64,000 nt of DNA from Favolaschia claudopus (lineage: Eukaryota > Basidiomycota > Agaricomycetes > Agaricales > Mycenaceae), in assembly GCA_037176885.1 (NCBI GenBank), contig JAWWNJ010000005.1, positions 2,046,001 to 2,110,000 of the forward strand, written 5' to 3'. Position 1 is the first letter of the stretch. Each line of letters begins with the position of its first letter. Position numbers and translations under genes: made by a program. Below the pieces are notes generated by a model. That model worked only from the letters and a program-made list of their open reading frames with translations, did no database searches and was not told where the DNA came from. Shown here in pieces: positions 33,949 to 46,458 of this stretch.

Positions 33949-36190
33949 ATGTCCGACTCAGACTCCCCTAATGGACTTAGATTCGTACGTACAGCTTAAT
34001 TTCTGAATCCTACACAGGATCGGATTCTCCTACTCACATCCCTCTAAACTTAGATCATTGTGGGCGCCTCAATTGCAGGTATTCAAAAGCTCGTAGCTAC
34101 GTGCTGGTAGCATAAATATGACGGTATTGTGCTAGGTTTAGCAGCAGCAATAGGTCTCAAGGCCTCCGGGCACAATGTTCTTGTGTTGGAGAAAGAATCG
34201 CAACTAGAAGGAACGAATAAAGTGAGTTGCAATGTCACTTTAATCATTATCTACTCACGAGCACCGCAAGATACGCAGTGGATGTGCCAGGTGCGAATCG
34301 CCTTGAATATCTCGTGCTTTATTTGTTAACAGTTAATTCAGAGTACCGCCTAACGGAACCAAAATCCTGTTCGACTGGGGCTTGGAGGACCAGATGCGAA
34401 AATCGGGTGCAATTGTAGAAGGTTTTTCGATTTATACGTGTAAAGCATTTTCGTTCAGCCTTGATTTCGAACACTCAAAAATGAATCAGATGAAGGAACA
34501 GAGTTTGGTCGGGATTTTCTAGGTTCAAAGCGCTCCATCTCTTCGTATAAATTTTGACCTCTTCACAGGAACACACCACTGGGACCCCGAACTCATCCGC
34601 GATGCCCGTGGCCACAACATGCACTTTCGAGTGAGTTCCCGTACTGATTGCCCCGCCCGAATCCTTTTCAGATCACCAATACAGCACCAAGATCTTCTTC
34701 AACTCCTGTACGATGAACTGGCTAAGCCATCAGCGTCTAAACTGCTGGGATCTAAGCCTCGAGTAGCCGTGTTATTTAGTGCAGAGGTTGTTCAAGTAGA
34801 CTCTGAGGCGTGCAAAGTGACACTGCGGTCTGGTGAGGCTTACGAAGGGGATGCCATCATTGGTGCAGATGGCGTGCATGGAGTGGTTCGGGAAACATTG
34901 TTGAAAGAGGCTGGTTGTCCTAGAACTGACATTCCTACGGGATTAGCGCTGTATGGGTGTGTATTGCTCGTTGCCGTTCATTTCCTTTCTTCGACATTGT
35001 ATGGTCATAAATGTCTTTCTACAGAGCAACGGTGCCAAAGTCCGTTTTGGCGGACGATCCGGACCTTGTCTCATTTCACGCGGGTCTTGGAGTATGGCAC
35101 TCCACATACTTACTTCAGAACTGCTCGTTGACTCTAATATCCGTAGGCCACCGTGGCTATGGGTTCCAATCGAGGTCAGTCTTGTGTCATGCTTCGTTTC
35201 GGGTTTATATTCATCGAAGCCACGAACTAGTCGCACTGGCTTTGACTATTGTGCGTTCACGTTTACTTCAGTTCCGCATGGATCGACCGACACTCAGGCT
35301 CTACGATAGGGACAAACTCAAGATATTTCTGTCTGGATTCTCACTCCGGACCATTTTGAAGACGGAAGTTGGACTGATCTCGCGATCCAGAAGCTGAGTG
35401 ACATTGTAGGTCCATGTGATATCGGGTGAGTTTTACTGATTCTTGCTTCCGAATGCTTTACCTGCCTCTTGACCTGCCTAATGAACTGATTGACAGGCTG
35501 CATAAATTGGCCAAGCTCGCTGGCCCCGCATCCTGTATTCAAGTCAAGGACCATCATGAATTGGAGTCATGGGTTTCTAATAGTGGTCGAGTTGCGGTCT
35601 TGGGCGAAGCTGCACATCCATTTCCGGTGATTCTTTATTTCCTTTCATTCATAGGAACACTGACTAGGAGCTCGCTGTGGATGCTAGCCTGCAGCTACTC
35701 ATACTTATTCTGTGGCTCTCGAAGACGGTGCCTTTATTGGCCAGATTTTCTCTCATACTCGAAGTCGGGATCGTGTTCCCGAGTTCCTGCACGCTTTTCA
35801 AGAACACCGGTATGTGAACCCACTCGCTCATCACATAATCGATATTCATGGAAGCTGCCCGTTTGAAATGCCAGACAACCTCGTTGCTCACACATCAGAG
35901 ATAATGAGAAGGAATTGATAGGCTCGATGACCAGACCAGATGGTGAAGTAGAGGGAGGCCGTAACACGATTATGCGTGCAAACACTGCCGCTCGCCGCGA
36001 TGTTATGCACAACCTCAGTGTCGATGGCCGAGCGCTTGAAGAGATTTACTACATGTCAGCCGCCCGTTTTCCCTGCGGTTAGGTTCGCTGACCTGTGTTC
36101 AGTTTTGGATATGATCCGGCGGACGACGCAGACGAGTGGTGGGTGACCTGGGGTCGCTTTCGCGAATCCGCCGAAGCTTCAACGGAATGA
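33949..36190 (+). CDS. FAD-dependent monooxygenase (salicylate-hydroxylase-like)
   Basis: Flavoprotein aromatic hydroxylase type, split into about a dozen short exons. The first exon (MSDSDSPNGLRF) is followed by the FAD-binding Rossmann strand IIVGASIAGLAAAIGLKASG ending VLVLEK. Next come RVPPNGTKILFDWGLEDQM, the substrate/FAD segment DAIIGADGVHGVVR (DG motif) and the second FAD contact GRVAVLGEAAHPF, which has GE where most members have GD. The tail reads ALEDGAFIGQIFSHTRS, then EEIYY, a final intron, and FGYDPADDADEWW to the stop at 36190. Every exon I decoded stays in frame, but the boundaries between about 35080 and 35330 are ambiguous. Substrate unknown. Confidence 0.75.
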
Positions 36191-36784
36191 GAGTGGGCGA
36201 TATTTCCTGGCATTCCTAGTCAGAGGCGTCCGCTTTTGATCAGGACGCTCAGTATGATCCCGTATACCCGATTCTCCCCTGCATTTACGGACTGTTCCTA
36301 AAGGGTGGACAATGAAGGAGGACAATGAACCATTTGCCACACACTGCCAGCGAACCATCGCTCGTAATGCTAAACATCAACGTCGCAGTGTTATGGGCAA
36401 TGACATTGGGCTGCCTACCCATCGAAACCTGAAACTATATCCACTTTATCGCGGCTATTCAGCTACATGCCCATTTTTTGAACGACTACTTAACGTGCCG
36501 CATCCAGACTCGACGTATCTCGCGCGGGACGTCGAGATTACTAACTATAATGGCGAACGATACTTCAATCCTTGCTTGTATCAAGATCATTCGTATTTAT
36601 TTTCACCCCTTGTGCAAACTTCAATGATTTCGGTATGTCAATGAGATTTACAGTAGCTTATATATCCATTGCATTCATTGTATCTACGTGAGTACGTTAC
36701 AGAAATAACTAGGCATCCAGCAGGTTCGTGACAAAACAGGTATATCAAAGAAAGAGCATAATACACATTCCTCAGTATAAGTCC
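36191..36784. other. Intergenic, two converging 3' ends
   Basis: A 110-codon plus-strand frame at 36312 has no family resemblance and is not called. AT-rich sequence just before 36784 probably holds the 3' end of the coiled-coil gene. Confidence 0.5.
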
Positions 36785-39700
36785 TTATCGCATAGGGCGA
36801 TATGAGTTGGCAGGGGACGGTGGTATAAACGGCGCTCCAAATCCTCCTCCTCCGGCGTAGATCCCTCCCGCGCCTCCCGCATTTGCTCGAGTATTCGTAG
36901 CTGTCACTCGATCGAAAGATGTCATACGAGCGAGCCCACCAAGCGAGCCTTCACCATCGCTCGACGAATCGTCTTGCTCGATCCTAGCGGTCGTATATGG
37001 GTCCGTAATTCCCAAATTAGTGCTGGGATGCGGTGTTTGATTGTTAAACCGCGAACGACCGCCAGACGATGATTGCGATGTGGGACGGCTCAGCGCTGTC
37101 GTATTGAATGCAGCTGGAGTAGTCCCGGCGTTGACGTTGGCGATGCGCGGGTGGGACATTGTCGTCGCCGTACTGTTTGATCGGGATGTGGGCAGGGGGT
37201 AGCCTGCCGCGACACCGGGCGTAGGCGCGAAATAGCCCGTTCCAGAAGGAGCGGCAGTTGGAGCTGGTGGACCATAAAGCGAAGGACGTGGGGTGGTCGA
37301 CCTTTCGGAAGGATTGTCTGCGAAAGTGCGGAGGCGGGTCGGCAGCGGAGAACGAGGAGCGGTACCAGCACTGCCGGCGCTATCCGCTGTGGGCGGTGGC
37401 GCGAAACCAAGCGGTCGCATAGGTTGAGCAGACGGTGTCGAGCCCTGTCCGAAACCGAACTGACCACTCATTGACCACTTGTTGCTTGACGCAGCATTCG
37501 ATGGGAAAGAAGATCCCGAAGCCTGCTGCGGACCCACAGGATTCCCACCGACAACTGCAGGACCACCCCACGCACTTGTCGCGTGCATACCTTGACGACT
37601 TTGCGGACGAGCAGGCTCCACGGTGAACCCGCCTGTATGAAGATTCCCAAGTCGACTCGGTGGTTGGGCACCAGGCTCTGCACCGAAACCCCCACTGACA
37701 GGATTACCGAGGCGACTAGGCGGTCGCGCAGGTTCGACCGTGAACGAGTTTCCTGGTTGGGCCCCAACTCGAATTGGAAGAGGATGTCGTGATGATTCTA
37801 CAGTCAGCCCACTGGTCGTATTGCCCGGAACGGGCCCGCGACTGGGTGGACGTGTAGCAGATTCCACTGCGAAGCTTCCGAGGGCAGAATTACCTCCTGG
37901 CATCCCTCCAAACGGACGAGTCGCTGAAGGCTCAGCAGTGAAGGAACCGGAAGAAATTCCGATACGGCTAGAGGGGCGAACGACGGGTTCGACGGTAAAC
38001 CCGCTTGCAGGGTTCCCGAGAATTCCTCCCATCTGACGACTCGGCGGACGCGGAGGCTCCGCACCAACGCCGGCAGCAGCAGCGGGCATTCCACCCAGGC
38101 GGCTTGCGGGGCGAACAACAGGCTCGACATTGAAGCCGCCAGGCATAGCATTGCGACTGGCAGGACGTGTGACAGGCTCCACGGTGAGAGGCGGAGCAGC
38201 CCGTGCACCGAATGCAGGATTTGCGGGCACTCCGCCGTATATCCCAGCACCGGTGGACACAGGAGGACCTGGAAGGTGTGGAGGCGCTACGCGCGGAGCC
38301 CATGTCGCATTAACGATGGCGGGATTTCCTGTCGAAGCGCCGCTCGCTGCTGGTGTACCCCATGTCCCGGTAATCGTGACGGGATTGCCCGCCCCACCAG
38401 CAGGCGCAGGAAACGACGGCAGACTCCACGCGGCATTCGCATTCGCATTCGTCGGTATGGGTTGAGCGGGTGGGGGTTGTGGCGGAGCACCCCAGCTCGA
38501 GCCACCCTGCAGCGATCGCGCCTGCGTACCACTGGGTGTAGGAACGAAACCCGGAGGTAAGGGGCTTACACCCTGAGCAAATGCAGGAAGCGGACCCATC
38601 ACAAATCCGGGAGGCATAGGCGCATCATCGCTATCGCTGTCATCATTGTCGTCGCTTTCCTCGTCGTCTTCCGCAAGGAGAACAGGTTGGTGGTTAGGCG
38701 ATAGCAAGTGCGCCGATCCCTCAGCAGGTGGTTGATTCCCAGCAGCATGTATGCCGATAGAGGCGGGACGGGACTACATACAAGCATCAAGCAGACGATT
38801 ATCAGCAAAACGGAAAACGGTAAGAGAAACAGACCAAGACTCACAGGTGGTTCGATAGTAATCCCAATCGTCTGGGAACTACTCCCGCTTGATGACCTCC
38901 GCAAATTAGTCGACCCAAAGCTCTCCTGGCTAGGTCGTTGCTGCACGTTCGACGCCTGAATCGTACCATACGGGCTCAGCAAACCCGGAGACGTCACGGG
39001 GCTGGGAGGCGGTCTCACTCCCTGCAAGAAAACAAAACAAAAACGTCAAGCTTCGAGACTAGAAAACGAAAAGGAGTAAACGCAAGAACCCACCTCAACA
39101 TCCGTCTCTCTCCGCCACTCTTCCATCCCCCGCGGGTCTGTATACGGCGAGCTCCGCCTCGTCCACGAAGGCTGGCGCGAGATCGTGCCCCAACTGCTGC
39201 TCCCGCCAATCTGCTGACTCTCCCCCGTCGCATGCTCGATGATCGTACTCAACTCCCGTTCGCGATCCCGCCCTCCTCCACCACGATCGCCAGCACCACC
39301 ACCATACCCACCCGCGGCGGAGTGACTGCGCTCGCTCCCGGCCGCAGACCCCGCAACGCCGGCCGCGGGGAACGATGTCAGCCGCAGCGTTCGTAGACTG
39401 GTGCTGACACTCGACGGACTTTGCGCTTTATTGTTATTGTTATTATTATTGTTGCGACTGTCTCTTTCCCTCCTCTCCGAAGGCTCAGGTCGTTCGACCT
39501 CGAATTGCGGTGGCGCGGGGGGGACAGGCATCGTCATGGGCATAGGCATGGGCGGACCTGAGGGCGGCATCGTCCCCATCGGGGGCTGGGGCATCGGGAC
39601 GTGCGGCGGCATCACGATGATGCGTTCTGGGATTGGCATAGGGACGGGCGCGGGAGGGGGGATAACTGGGGGCGGGATGTTGCGAATCAGCCCCTCCATA

Positions 39701-41208
39701 GACATCGGCGGTCGAGGCCGCATCGCTTCCTCGTCAAGCGTGGCAAGCGTCGATGCGGATGCCGCACGCCGGTGAGAGCCAGACGGAGGGGGAGGAGCGG
39801 GTGCGGCAGTGCTGTTTCTCGGAGTGTTCCTAGACCCGACACTCGACACCGAGAGTTGACTGGTGCTCGCATTCGGTGGTGGCAATCCTGCGGGCGGCCG
39901 ACTGGCATTCGACGACACCGATGCGCGCGAGCGACTAGCTGCATGTGAAACAGGAGGAGCTCTTGAAGGAGCCGCAAAGTCGATACTGGTGACACGGGGA
40001 TGAGGAGTTTGCTGTTCTGGTGGAACGGGTGGGCCAGCAGCCGTGTGTCCCGAACTAGAAACCGAGACAGACGCGGGTCGTTGTGGCTGCTGAGGTGCAG
40101 GTTGATTGTTATTGATAACGACCGTCACGGGCGGAGGAGGCTGGGCAGGTGCGGATTCAGCAGGCGCTACCGGTGGAGGAGGCTCAGGTTGCGCTTGCTG
40201 CTGCGGTACACTCCGCGCCGACCTCCGTCGCTGAGGTGGTGGTGGTTGATGTTGGGGAGGAGGAGGTTGCGGGTCCGCCTCCACCGCTCTCGAGGCAGCC
40301 GTACTCGTACGCCCGCTTCTCCTCCTTGCCGTTCTCTCCGCGTGACGAGCAGCCGCCAACGCAGCCCGCATCTCCTGCTGTTGTTGCTCGATACGCGTCT
40401 CGGCTTCAGCCAACCGTCTCCTCTGCTCCTGCTCACGTCTCTCCCTCTCCCTGGCCGCCGCCGCCGCAATCATCCTCCCATGCTCATACCCTTCATTAAA
40501 ACCATCTTTATGTCCCTCCGCCCTCGCCACATGCGCCTTGTTCTCCGTATGCAATCTCCTCGCAAGCGACCTCGCTTTCCCCGCCGACTCCTCCGCATCA
40601 TCCCTCTGCGCCTCGAGCATTCTCACAACATCCTGCGCACGCTCGATTTCCGCACGCGCCGCATTGAGCTGAACTTCATACATTGTCAGTTGTGCTTGAG
40701 CGGTAGCGGCTTTGTGCTGTGCTGCAGAGGCGTCGGAGAATTTCTGTGACACCAAAGCCAGCTTTTTCGTCGACTCGAGGACCATATCGGGTCGGTATGA
40801 CGCGTCGAGCTGTGTGAGGGCATTATGTAGCAGTCGCCTGGTTTCTTCTGTTTCCTTATTGGTGGCAAGCAGCTCGAGAAGCTCCGCAGCAGAGGTCGGG
40901 ACATGTCCGTGTCCTTTCGAGCGAGGGCGCGCATCTGCAGTCTGATCGACATAGCCCGAGCGCGGATACGACTTTGTGGGCGGCTTTGGCGGCGTATCGT
41001 CGGTGTGGAATCCATTCATCTGCGCCTCTTGAAACTTGAGTGGATTTGGAGCTGAATGCAGCTTGCTAAACTGTGCGGCCTGAGCGGCTTTAAAGCCATC
41101 AACAGAGCTGCCACGAACAGTAGTCAGTGAGATATGTGTATATTTACAGAAGCGCTGAGGCTACACGCACTCGACGCTGCTTTCCAAAGACGACTCCGAG
41201 CTGTTCAT
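36785..41208 (-). CDS. Large coiled-coil and disordered protein (1,405 aa)
   Basis: Four exons: 41208-41171, 41107-39094, 39021-38845 and 38773-36785. They total 4,218 nt in one frame. After a short N-terminus (MNSSESSLESSV) and TSAAELLELLATNKETEETR, residues about 90-290 are strongly helical with heptad-like charge patterns (QRDDAEESAGKARSLARRLH; RERERREQEQRRRLAEAETR), so a long coiled coil is likely. The remaining 1,100 residues are Pro/Ser/Gly-rich and disordered, with an acidic patch DDEESDDNDDSDSDDAP near residue 760 and repeated FTVEPxxRPxSR motifs (at least eight, about residues 880-1060). I do not know the family; a scaffold or polarity protein is possible but not shown. Codon phase agreement across four exons supports the model. 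Confidence 0.8.
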
Positions 41209-42670
41209 CACGTCACAATTATGTCCCGAAATTCGCGAAATTTGGAGTAGAAAGAGAGAATTTGGGGTGAAATTTGGTCGCTAGTCGCACGAGACGGTTC
41301 GCTTGAGGGATCGCAGACCCAATGAGCCGCTATACGCGGTTGAAATGTCTGCGCCAGCGTGGTTGATGTGAAAGAGGTGGCAACATCGGCGCTTAGCCTA
41401 GCATCCCCTTTAGGCAATCGGTCCGAAGACGGCTCATTCGAATGCGCGCAACGTTGAAGAACTGCTCTCAGGAAGGGAAAACAAATGCACGTTTAAGCAG
41501 ATAGCAAAAGAGGGTACAAGAGGCAACCCTTACAGTGTTTTTTTTGGATCCCACGGTTTGATATGGCGGAGAAGGGCGAATGAAAGTTCATTCTTGAGGT
41601 CTCGAGTTGTGAAGTTGCCTGCCGGCCGAGGGTATACAGCATAATTTTCGTGTGGAGGTTACCGAACATATATCTGAATCTACAAAAAATTGAAGCGTTG
41701 AATGCCTCGAGCCAAGTCCTGAAAACAGTGAGATCGAACGTTCGAACATGGCGGACACGCACCTGGAGATAGACTGCGCTACTGCCAGCACCCATAGGAA
41801 AGCTGTAAGAGATTTCAACGCCATCCAACAGTTCATACCATAACTCACTTCATAGATACTATCCAAATGAAGCCCTAGGTCAGGTCCACGGAACCGGCTG
41901 AGGAAACTGGGTTTGACGAGACACAACTTAGGACCACACCGCATCCTCGCCCTCTCCAGAACATTAGCAGTTACCAAAGACCTGAAAGGCGATTAGACCA
42001 GCGAGACCCTAAATTCAGATTCCAGAGACTCAGCCGACGCCTAGCTAGAGGCTGATTTCGCGAGGCGGCCAGAAGTCCTTCTTAAAGCATCCGACTTCCG
42101 TTAGGGCGGGAGTGAGTTCTGTTAGGCTGACGAAAGAGGCGAAGGGACGTGGAGAGTTTTCGAGAGGCGGTATAGGAGGGGATTTTGACGACGGATTGAG
42201 TCAAGAGGAAGTCGCGATGATGGATCCCAGAAATGAAATTTGATAGACGCGATCACGTGAAATTATTCCCTTGCCGTCTGGTCGCGTCGCGGTCCCAGAA
42301 AGGTTTCTAAGAAACTATGACGAGGGAGTCTACCTCACTCAATAGGTGAATTGCTCTCTAGCAATCAGTCGTGAAGTGAATGGTTGATACAGCGGAATCG
42401 AATGCATTGTGAATCAAAACTCCTCAGAAAGTCTATTCGGGCAGAGATCTAAAATAGTAAGCATGAATCTCCTCCTACGACACATCGACCAATTCTTTCT
42501 CATGGGTTCCATGAGTACTTACTATTCCCGAGTAGGGACAACCAGGGACAACCTGCTCAACTTGAACTTGCTCTCATCCGCCGACACCGACACCATCACT
42601 GATGGCGGATCACTTGCTTTGCTGCCGCGGCCGGCTACTCACCTCTTTCCCCTCCATCCCTCCATCCACA
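41209..42670. other. Intergenic, no gene recognised
   Basis: A minus-strand frame of 129 codons at 41588-41977 (VKPSFLSRFRGPDLGLHLDS) looks somewhat protein-like but has no recognisable family and no clear splice partners. The rest is upstream sequence of the divergent genes. Confidence 0.4.
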
Positions 42671-43071
42671 ATGTCCAACCAACAGCACCGAGGCTCAGAC
42701 TTCCTACGAAAAACCGTCCCTCCCGCCCAAGCTCGCCGCATCCGCATCATGGTCATTGCGTTCCCCATCCTCGTCGTAACAGGCTGTACGTATGCATATG
42801 ATCATCTTTTCCCAATCTTTTCCTCTTTTTCAAAAGATTCGGAAAATGTCCCAGAGGGAAAGAAATCCCCGTCTGCTGATATCTGCTATGATTATTCTCG
42901 GTCTCCTGGATCTTTCTTTGCTGTAGTAACCCGCGCGTTCTAGACACTATCCTCGACCGGATGCTAAACGACGACAAAAGCAGGAATCCGTCTTCAGTAC
43001 GGCAAAGTCCCACGTCGCCTTCGACGCATGTACAGTCAAGACCGAACCCCGAGTTTGAAGTGAGTGCTTGA
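42671..43071 (+). CDS. Small single-pass membrane protein (about 80 aa)
   Basis: Exon 1 (42671-42785) reads MSNQQHRGSDFLRKTVPPAQ then ARRIRIMVIAFPILVVTG: a basic N-terminus followed by a hydrophobic segment. A donor GTACGT and an acceptor TTCTAG lead to exon 2 (42944-43071, YTILDRMLNDDKSR...), 243 nt in all. The second exon is less certain because GTGAGT at 43060 could be another donor. The arrangement resembles small organellar or ER single-span proteins, but no specific family is claimed. Confidence 0.45.
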
Positions 43072-44168
43072 TGACTCTGACAACAGCCACTGGCAGACCG
43101 ATTGCTTCTACCTCATTGACGTTATGTCTCGCAGAAATAATCGCCCTCGCGGCCAGCTTCTTGGACAGTGCCCTCGCAGTGCACTCCGAGTCTCTGATAC
43201 AGGAAGAATTTACGACGCATCTATAGCGATTGTACTTTGTACTCTAGGCAACCACTTGTCTGTCCGTCCAAGTCTTACTTTTCGGGGATCTCCTTTTGTC
43301 ACAAATACTTCTCGACACCATTTATAGTTAACCTATCTTCTGTGCGCAGAAAACACACGTATGATGCATCGTCTGCTGCTACCGGCGGCGGAACATTGGC
43401 TAGGTCTCAAAAATAGTTCGATATGTGCGTCGAAGCCCGAAATCCCCGTCCACCAACGACACGAGCTTTGAATGTTCTCTTCGATTTGTTACCCCAGATT
43501 GCACTTGAAGTGCTAACCAATGCTCAAAGAAGATCGGTTCTCTTCGTATCCCCGACCCACAGCACGCACGCAGACAATAGTATACGATAGTTTCCACCCC
43601 TTGCCGTTTTCCAGGTTCCTACAACCCCCATTGAGGAGGCTCTGGCAACACCGCGAGCATGATATCAGCACATCACCCATGCACGGAGGCTGCATCCCGT
43701 TATCATGTCTGCCCTTCAAATCCGCTACACGCTTGAAGGCGGGCATCGGGGTCCTGAGCGGTCTACTGTAGATGCTGCTCGTCGTTGAGCTGCGCTAAAA
43801 ATTACAACGGTGGGTTGACACGCTCCTCTACGTCTGCCATCCGAAATCAGAAGTCAAAGATATCTCAAACTCAATCAGGAGGAACATTCTCAGAACTGTC
43901 CTGTTCTGTGAAAATAAAACACATATTCTCAATGAGGTACCATCTGCCGGCGGCAGAATTCGCCGAATCTCCGTTCTCCTTCTGTCAAACAAATGACATT
44001 CTCCGCCGCCATAGAACACATTCTTCTGACCCACCTAGAAATCTGAGCACCGCTCAATCGAATTCAATAAACCCCGGCACGATCGAGTACTCGATCCTTT
44101 CTTCAACGCCGCGATCCCAGGACCCAAGCGCATAGATAGCTCGCAAAGATGTCAAGTCGCATCCCATT
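43072..44168. other. Intergenic, no gene recognised
   Basis: Only short frames without motifs. Nothing repetitive was noticed before the inverted-repeat element that starts at 44169. Confidence 0.4.
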
Positions 44169-44641
44169 AGGGGCATTCAAAGTAAACCTTGGCTTACGCG
44201 CTTTTGCGCTTTTACGCTTCTACGCTTTTCCGCGGCTGAGCCGGCATGAAATGTCAAGCTGGCAATGCTCGGCAAATGTCAGCGTGCGAAATGACGGGTT
44301 CATCGGATTGATTCGCGGATGATTTCGGAGCAGTCGAAACCCTAGAAACTCACGCTCCCTGGGGTGAAGGAGACATTTTACAACACCGGAGAGCTGTATT
44401 ATCACTGATTCAGTCCAGCCGATCCTCTTGGACCCACTGTCCAGCTGTCTCATGCGGGGAGAAGCGCGTTGATGTGCCGTCCCAAAAAGGATAGTGATCA
44501 ACGACGTGTCACGGTGTCACTCGGATTGATTCCTGCCGTTGAGCGCCGCAATTGACATGTCATGCCGGCCCAGCCGCGGAAAAGCGCGAAAGCGTAAAAG
44601 CGCAAAAGCGCGTAAGCCAAGGTTTACTTTGAATGCCCCTA
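44169..44641. mobile_element. MITE-like element, 473 bp, about 85-bp TIRs
   Basis: The left end AGGGGCATTCAAAGTAAACC, continuing through TTGGCTTACGCGCTTTTGCG, is mirrored at the right end, which finishes GGTTTACTTTGAATGCCCCT. The arms run about 85 bp with few mismatches and are built largely of CGCTTTTGCGCTTTTACGC. ATT flanks both sides (a 3-bp target duplication). No ORF inside. It is non-autonomous and the superfamily is not determined. Confidence 0.85.
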
Positions 44642-45178
44642 TTATGACCCGATACAGGCAAATTATTGGTACGACTGATGTTTGGTTTGGGATGTGACCG
44701 TTCGTATCTTCCTCGCTTTCCCTTCAACACTGGCTTCGGTTCAGCTGAATGCGCAGAATCAAACTCAAGAGTCAGGACTTTCACGCACATCCACCTTCAA
44801 GATCAAGCTCAGAGGTAGTGGCTTGCGGGATGGCCATGGTACATAATCGTCCTGCATTCAATCGCAGATCGAATGCTGTTGCCCTGTTTGAGCAGAATTT
44901 TCCTAACAAAATGTGGCGCCGGCGATGTTGATCATACAGAGGAAAACGATTCCGGTGGCGCAAAAGCCTCGCAAACGACAGATTATGTCTCAAAATTCAA
45001 TGCACAGGTGTGGCGTCAAGATGATATATTGATACATTATATTGGTTGTTGCAACCGAATGCTTTCTAGAGATCGAGAAGGTTCAAGTCAGTAAAAACTA
45101 AAATGAAAGCCAAGGACAGAGACTCACGTCGGTTTATTTGGCTGATTTGCTCAACCGCCATTAATCTCGATCTCGTCT
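44642..45178. other. Intergenic, no gene recognised
   Basis: Short frames only. The right part is the 3' flank of the small mitochondrial-type gene. Confidence 0.45.
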
Positions 45179-45637
45179 TCACCTCCCCTCCGGTTTCCGT
45201 CCACCGCTCTCACTACCCTGCGGACCCTGCTGCTTCGTACTCTGCGTAGTCTCCTGCGGATTATTCCCCTTCTCCTCCCCATAGTGCTCCTTGCCCCCAT
45301 ACCGCTGATGCTCCCCCGGCGCATGATACGGCCGCTCGCCACTCATCGTGCTATACTCCTCCATCCCCGTCTTCTTCTCTCCATCCTCAGGCTTCTGCCC
45401 CTGCGCATTGGTCACGCCTGCTTCAACACCAGCAGCACTCCACCGCCCAGATGGAGCCTCATGCGGCTTTTGTACGTTCTCTGACGACGGGTCGACGCGG
45501 TGGACCGTGGAATCGGCGGCGGGTGACGAATCGACTTCTTTCGAGTAGGAATCGGTGGTGTGCCAGCGGGAAGTCACGGGTAGGGCGAGGCGACGAGAGC
45601 CGAATCGGATGGGGCGTATGAGAGATTTGGAAAACAT
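45179..45637 (-). CDS. Small hydrophilic protein with mitochondrial-type presequence (152 aa)
   Basis: Single exon of 459 nt. The N-terminus FSKSLIRPIRFGSRRLALPV is basic and amphipathic, as expected for mitochondrial import, followed by TTDSYSKEVDSSPAADSTVH and RVDPSSENVQKPHEAPSGRW. The C-terminal half is Gly/Gln/Glu-rich (GERPYHAPGEHQRYGGKEHY). I recall conserved fungal proteins of this pattern with no assigned function. The start is the first ATG; the frame runs upstream only through a TTG. A Thr/Gln-rich tail suggests disorder. Confidence 0.75.
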   Translation of the reverse strand: MFSKSLIRPIRFGSRRLALPVTSRWHTTDSYSKEVDSSPAADSTVHRVDPSSENVQKPHEAPSGRWSAAGVEAGVTNAQGQKPEDGEKKTGMEEYSTMSGERPYHAPGEHQRYGGKEHYGEEKGNNPQETTQSTKQQGPQGSESGGRKPEGR

Positions 45638-45981
45638 TGCGAGGGTGGTGGTGGAAGACAAACTGACAGTGAATGGCGGGTTTTGGTGGCCAGCAAGTCG
45701 CCAAGAGTATGACGCGTTACGTTACGGGAATCGACGTCATTTTGATCATGCGCACGTGAAAACGGTGATTGCCGTTCGTTGATGCACCACGCCACCAACC
45801 TTTTACCTCTTTCATTCTTCAACCACGACGTCGAGCCTGGTCCGATATTGGAACGGTGTAACAACAGCTGTCCAAACTCATTCTGATTCAATCTACATGC
45901 TATCGGCGATCTCAAGCGCACTATCTCACCCCTGCCAACGCTTCTCGCGGTCTCAAAATGGCATAAGTAACTTCTTACTAT

Positions 45982-46458
45982 CACACCGCAGGACCGCGAA
46001 TAATAAGCGGCTTACAGTATCGTTTTTATGGCACGAAAAAGGGTCCAAATCAGGCCCCTTTTTATCTGAGCAAAAAAGCGGCCGGAAAGCTGCCTTATTC
46101 AGGCAAATATCAGGGGCACATTGTTTTGTGCCTGATTACTGCGATAAAACTGATACTGTAAGGGCCTTATTATGTGCGGTCCTGTGCAGTGGCAGGCCAT
46201 CTGCCGGATTGGCAAGGATGGTGCAGGGTAAACTAGCATCTGGCAGCTACAGCCCTGGACCGCAAATAATAAGGCCCTTACAGTATCGTTTTTATCACAG
46301 ATAATCAGGCACAAAACAATGTGCCCCTGATATTTGCCTAAATAAGGCAGCTTTCCGGCCGCTTTTTTGTTCAGATAAAAAGGGGCCGGATTTGGACCTT
46401 TTTTTGTGCCATAAAAACGATACTGTAAGCTGCTTATTATTCACGGTCCTGCGGTGTG
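45982..46458. mobile_element. Nested double-foldback element, 477 bp
   Basis: Outer arms start CACACCGCAGGACCG and pair over about 200 bp around a spacer of about 65 bp. Each arm is itself bounded by a 40-bp inverted pair (left: GGACCGCGAATAATAAGC and inverted GCACATAATAAGGCCCTTAC; right: the same words), so a module X occurs four times as X, X', X, X'. This looks like two MITE copies in opposite orientation. TAT flanks both outer ends. No ORF inside. Confidence 0.85.

Noticed and set aside
36312..36644. 110-codon ORF after the FAD monooxygenase
   Set aside because: Composition and motifs are not protein-like; it lies between two converging 3' ends.
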